The position numbers and the translations under genes are program-made. DNA of 37,147 nucleotides from Candidatus Anammoxibacter sp. (GTDB taxonomy: Bacteria; Planctomycetota; Brocadiia; Brocadiales; Anammoxibacteraceae), in NCBI GenBank assembly GCA_021777055.1, contig JAIQZO010000074.1:1-37147 (forward strand), in the 5' to 3' direction. This document shows positions 33,643 through 37,147 of the stretch, piece by piece. Numbering within the stretch: the stretch's first letter is position 1; every line of letters begins with the position of its first letter. Below the pieces are notes generated by a model that saw nothing but the letters and a program-made list of their open reading frames with translations, searched no databases and was not told the DNA's origin.

Positions 33643-34566
33643 ATGAGAAACAAAGGCTTAATATGGTTACTCTCTGAAAAAGGCATTTTGGCAGAAGACG
33701 GTAGCCCGATACCAAATCTACCATTTCAAAATGATTCTGTAACCGCGGGAAATGTTCACAAACCAGGAATAGCAGTAATCATAAACAAACATGAAGTGTG
33801 GACATTAATTGACGACAAATGGGAAAAAATCCTAACATCTGAAATTAAGCTGAACTGTATTTGCTGGGTAGAAACCGGTGGCCTTCTTCTTGGTACTGAA
33901 CAAGCGCGATTAGCGTGGGCGCGGAACGGAGAGTTGGACTTTATTGAAAGCTTTGATTTATTACTTGATAGGAAACAATGGTACACACCATGGGGCGCCC
34001 CACCTGATGTTCGTTCATTATCAGTTGCAACTGATGGGACTATATACGCAAATATTCATGTGGGATGGATTGCCCGTTCTAAAGACAATGGGAACACTTG
34101 GCAAATACTTAAAGAGCAAATTGAGATGGATGTACATCAGGTAGTTGCCCATCCAACCAATCCAAATATCGTTTTTGCAGCAACTGCAGACGGATTCTTT
34201 ATCAGCAGTGACTATGGCAAGACGTTTGTTAGAAAATGGGATCATATACCAGAAAAATACCAAAGAGCCTGTGCTTGCTTTGCAGAAAGTAATATATATT
34301 TAGTATCAGTCTCTAATGGCCCCCATGGCAACGTAGCTGCGTCATTATACCGAAGCAAAAATGAAGGTGATAACTGGGAAAAAGTAGACGGTTTACCGGC
34401 AAGTATATCTGACAACATAGATACATATCAGATTGCGTCTTTAAATGATGGCATAGCGTATATAATAGTTAACAACACTTCTCTATTCAAAACCCGCAAT
34501 TATGGCAAAGATTGGATCAAAGTGGAAGACAAATTTCCAAGGCTGTTCGGGATGTTGGCCATATAA
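33643..34566 (+). CDS. BNR/sialidase-type beta-propeller protein
   Basis: A 307-residue protein with four Asp-box (BNR) motifs: SKDNGNTW (146-153), SSDYGKTF (188-195), SKNEGDNW (238-245) and TRNYGKDW (284-291). These sit on turns of a beta-propeller. BNR propellers occur in sialidases and in many non-enzymatic proteins; there is no sialidase active-site arginine triad that I can place, so enzymatic activity is not claimed. There is no signal peptide, so it appears cytoplasmic unless the start is wrong. It stands alone. Confidence 0.75.
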   Translation: MRNKGLIWLLSEKGILAEDGSPIPNLPFQNDSVTAGNVHKPGIAVIINKHEVWTLIDDKWEKILTSEIKLNCICWVETGGLLLGTEQARLAWARNGELDFIESFDLLLDRKQWYTPWGAPPDVRSLSVATDGTIYANIHVGWIARSKDNGNTWQILKEQIEMDVHQVVAHPTNPNIVFAATADGFFISSDYGKTFVRKWDHIPEKYQRACACFAESNIYLVSVSNGPHGNVAASLYRSKNEGDNWEKVDGLPASISDNIDTYQIASLNDGIAYIIVNNTSLFKTRNYGKDWIKVEDKFPRLFGMLAI

Positions 34567-35108
34567 ATAAGAATAAAGTATAGTCAATGAAAAGACAGTA
34601 AACACCACTTAACTCTTCAGTAAATAGTAAGTAGAATTCAGTATTAAAAATAAATACCCCTCCAACAAACTGCAGACTTTTCAAAATATGATTGTAACTT
34701 TTTATAGTTACCATACCTAAAATCTGCCGCAAAAAAGAAAATAATAGTTAAATCCTCCAAAAGAATCTGAAACAATGTTTAGACAAAGAACTTTGTCTGC
34801 CTCCGCTTTTCCATCAAAACCTTCAGCTATATTAACAGAAATTAAAATTTATGATCTTCGTAGTTAAGAGATCAAATTATTTATCTCTGCGTTAGGAGAT
34901 GATTTTGAATCTATCAATATGCAAATCGATTACCAGATAGTGCAGAAAATATTTAGTTTATGAATAAAAAAATAAAAAAAATTTTTTAACAAAATTTGTT
35001 TTAAAACAATGAAACGCTGAAAAATGATATTGCCAGTGTAAGACCATACTAAACTTTATGTTATAACGGACGAACGTTTTACGTCAATATATATGGAAAC
35101 ATTCTTTT
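34567..35108. other. Intergenic AT-rich DNA, no gene seen
   Basis: No convincing coding sequence, RNA gene or promoter. There are A and T runs around 34965-35005 that could form weak hairpins. The promoter-module repeat begins at about 35109 and may extend weakly leftward to about 35030. Confidence 0.4.
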
Positions 35109-35215
35109 GTAAGGAAATACCTTTCAACCTTGTAATCCTATACCGTACAAGCACAAACAGTGACTGTTTTAGTCTGGTTGACAAGAAGTAATGATTGTGA
35201 TATATGTTTTATATT
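35109..35215 (+). promoter_or_regulatory. Repeated promoter module, copy 4, upstream of the choice-of-anchor-I gene
   Basis: Perfect inverted repeat CTTGTA-N11-TACAAG (35129-35151), 26 bp, TTGACA (35178-35183), 17 bp, TATATG (35201-35206); predicted start near 35213. About 35 bases beyond the -10 still match copies 1 and 2 (TTTTATATTATCAGGGGCG). The next gene on this strand starts at 35529, so the leader would be about 315 nt and the link is less certain than for copy 3. Confidence 0.65.
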
Positions 35216-35528
35216 ATCAGGGGCGAATCTAATTAATCTCATCTATAATTTAATCTTAAGCAAATAATAAACAAAGAAAGAATTTGATCTGAAATAAATT
35301 TAAAAAAATTTAGTGCAGAGGTTTTAGATAGATTTAGATGTTATGATTTTCTGATTTCGCAAATGTAAAAACGCTACATCCAGGAAATCTGGATTAAATA
35401 ACATTTTTTGAAATAAAGTTATTATTTTCCAATATTTAAACAGTTTTTATGAAAGGAAGTGTAATTTCTAAAATTTAACGTAGGTTGGTTAGTATTTTTT
35501 CTCAAATTTCTCATAAGGCAGAAAAATA

Positions 35529-37109
35529 ATGTGTAACTTTAAAGAAAAAAACATGAAGAACAGAATTTTAGATTTAAGGAAGATAAGGATATTTTTGTCC
35601 ATTATATTTGGATCATTATTAATAATAGGTGTGACAGAGACTTACTCATTTGCATCATCAAAAATCAAACTAAATCACATAAGCTCATTTACAACTGGGG
35701 TATTCGATGATGGAGCCGCAGAAATTGTAGCGCATGACCCTGTAACCCAAAGGCTTTTTGTAGTAAATGCGGCTAATTCCACTATTTTTGCCCTTGATAT
35801 TAGCGATCCATTCACCCCAACACTTATTCTTGACATTAATCTTCCCATTAATCTTTCCCCTTTTGGGAAAAAAGCTAATAGCATCGCTGTGCATGATGGA
35901 ATTATTGCTGCCGCCATTGAGAACAACAATACTCAATCTCCAGGAGTTGTTGCATTCTTTGACACTAATGGTCTTTTTATAAATCAAATAACAGTAGGCT
36001 CTTTACCTGACATGATTACATTCGCACCAAATGGTAAATGGGTTTTAGTTGCAAACGAAGGCGAGCCAGACGATGGTTACACAGTGGATCCAGAAGGGTC
36101 TGTTAGTATTATAGATATAAAAAATGGCGTTTCAAATATAACTCAAGCAGATGTTAGAACTGCAGATTTTAGCGCGTACAATAACACAGTGCTTGATCCA
36201 AGCATTCGTATCTTTGGTCCAAATGCTACTGTAGCACAAGATTTAGAACCTGAGTTTATAACTATTTCAAAAGATTCGTCAACCGCCTACGTTACCTTAC
36301 AGGAAAACAACGCTATTGCAATAATTGACATAAAAAATGCTGAAGTGGAAGAACTTGTAGGCCTTGGTTTTAAAGACCACAGCATACTTGAAAACGCAAT
36401 TGATGCAAGCAACAAAGACAGCGCGATTAATATTTCCACTTGGCCAGTACATGGAATGTATCAACCAGATGCAATAGCATCATACAAGGTAAAAGGAAAG
36501 ACGTTTCTCATCACATCCAATGAAGGAGACAGTCGAGATTATACCGGATTTAGTGAGGAAGAAAGAGTAGAAAATCTACCCCTGGACAGTAATGCGTTTC
36601 CAAATGCCGCAACATTACAAGACGAAAGCAACCTGGGAAGACTTAAAGTTACAACATCCAATGGCGATACGGATAATGATGGTGACTTTGATAATCTATT
36701 TTCATTTGGAGCAAGATCATTTTCTATTTGGGATGATAAAGGTAAACTTGTCTTTGACAGCGGAGATGCTCTGGAGAAAATAACATCTTCAGTTCTTCCT
36801 TTTGACTTCAACTCAACTGATGATAATAATGGTTCATTTGATAACCGCAGTGATGATAAAGGACCCGAACCAGAAGGTGTTATAGTTGGTAAATTTTTTG
36901 GAAATCACTATGGGTTTATAGGTTTGGAACGTATAGGTGGAATAGCTGTTTTTGATATTACTAAACCAGGAAAACCGCATTTCATACAATACATTAATAC
37001 TCGTGACTTTACAGGTTGTCCGAGAATGGTTTTAGAATGGCCAGGAACTTGGTGGATATTTACTGGACAATTTGCGACACTTTCTTCCTGTCCAGACATG
37101 GTTGCCTAA
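35529..37109 (+). CDS. Exported choice-of-anchor-I-type propeller protein, C-terminus displaced
   Basis: A 526-residue protein. A signal peptide lies within residues 9-43 (hydrophobic 'IFLSIIFGSLLIIGV', cleavage near TYSFA). 'FDDGAAEIVAHDPVTQRLFVVNA', 'VANEGEPDDGYTVDPEGSVSIID' and 'ITSNEGDSRDYTGFSEEERV' are typical of choice-of-anchor-I family proteins, exported beta-propellers related to alkaline-phosphatase-like surface proteins. After 'INTRDFTG' (about residue 498) the family pattern stops and 30 residues of unrelated sequence lead to TAA. The usual 'LGPEGL' segment and the anchor are absent. An insertion or rearrangement near 37015 is likely. ATG 35529 or 35553 may be the start. Confidence 0.75.
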   Translation: MCNFKEKNMKNRILDLRKIRIFLSIIFGSLLIIGVTETYSFASSKIKLNHISSFTTGVFDDGAAEIVAHDPVTQRLFVVNAANSTIFALDISDPFTPTLILDINLPINLSPFGKKANSIAVHDGIIAAAIENNNTQSPGVVAFFDTNGLFINQITVGSLPDMITFAPNGKWVLVANEGEPDDGYTVDPEGSVSIIDIKNGVSNITQADVRTADFSAYNNTVLDPSIRIFGPNATVAQDLEPEFITISKDSSTAYVTLQENNAIAIIDIKNAEVEELVGLGFKDHSILENAIDASNKDSAINISTWPVHGMYQPDAIASYKVKGKTFLITSNEGDSRDYTGFSEEERVENLPLDSNAFPNAATLQDESNLGRLKVTTSNGDTDNDGDFDNLFSFGARSFSIWDDKGKLVFDSGDALEKITSSVLPFDFNSTDDNNGSFDNRSDDKGPEPEGVIVGKFFGNHYGFIGLERIGGIAVFDITKPGKPHFIQYINTRDFTGCPRMVLEWPGTWWIFTGQFATLSSCPDMVA

Positions 37110-37147
37110 CTTCTTAGTATTGAAAATAATTTAAGTCGTTATATGCC

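Noticed and set aside
1..37147. CRISPR array
   Set aside because: No series of equal short repeats with unique spacers; the repeats here are dispersed or single palindromes.
1..37147. tRNA, rRNA, tmRNA or RNase P RNA genes
   Set aside because: I saw no TpsiC-arm pattern (GGTTCRAATCC) or other conserved RNA core on either strand; short matches such as AAAGTCCGG at about 26292 lie in repeat family 3.

Overview
The window is AT-rich chromosomal DNA from a Gram-negative-type bacterium: it encodes KDO synthesis (kdsA), a lipoprotein signal peptidase (lspA), a LolD-type ABC ATPase and exported proteins. The core gene set and order (rpmE, prfA, prmC, murA, then ffh, rpsP, trmD, rplS, yraN, and a TatD fused to its linked radical SAM partner), the many low-complexity intergenic repeats and the protein sequences fit a planctomycete, perhaps an anammox lineage such as Candidatus Scalindua. 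That assignment is inference; no 16S rRNA or hallmark gene lies here.

Region 1 (1-8500) is an accessory island in decay. It holds small DUF2283, DUF2442, DUF4160, DUF4126 and HigA-type genes, nearly all on the minus strand, and broken duplicates of them. A block of about 1 kb is present twice (about 822-1830 and 6745-7755). A segment of about 340 bp is present twice (about 208-555 and 4150-4493). DUF4126 3' ends occur four times. A second DUF4160-DUF2442 pair has been split by a 945-bp composite of palindromic repeats.

Region 2 (8602-16282) carries leuS (minus), then kdsA and the closely spaced lysS-lolD-ilvE set (plus). Between leuS and kdsA lie MITE-like palindromes, one nested inside another.

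Region 3 (16295-29293, all minus) is core information processing and cell-wall synthesis: rpmE, prfA-prmC (overlapping), murA, ffh, rpsP, trmD, rplS-yraN (abutting), tatD::rSAM, a GNAT acetyltransferase, an HD-GYP protein and dksA-lspA (overlapping).

Region 4 (29700-37147) has rpmH (44 aa) behind a consensus promoter, a DAHP synthase, an FMN-binding split-barrel protein, an exported thioredoxin-TPR protein, a BNR-repeat protein and an exported choice-of-anchor-I-type protein whose C-terminus looks displaced.

The most interesting signal is a four-copy promoter module with fixed geometry: an inverted repeat CTTGTA-N11-TACAAG, exactly 26 bp, TTGACA, exactly 17 bp, TATATG. Two copies sit upstream of genes for exported proteins (31855-33036 and 35529-37109), and two sit inside the decayed 340-bp duplication. 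The spacing is identical in all four although much of the intervening sequence differs in one of them, which suggests a small regulon or a mobile promoter. At least three further dispersed repeat families and several single palindromic elements fill the intergenic spaces.
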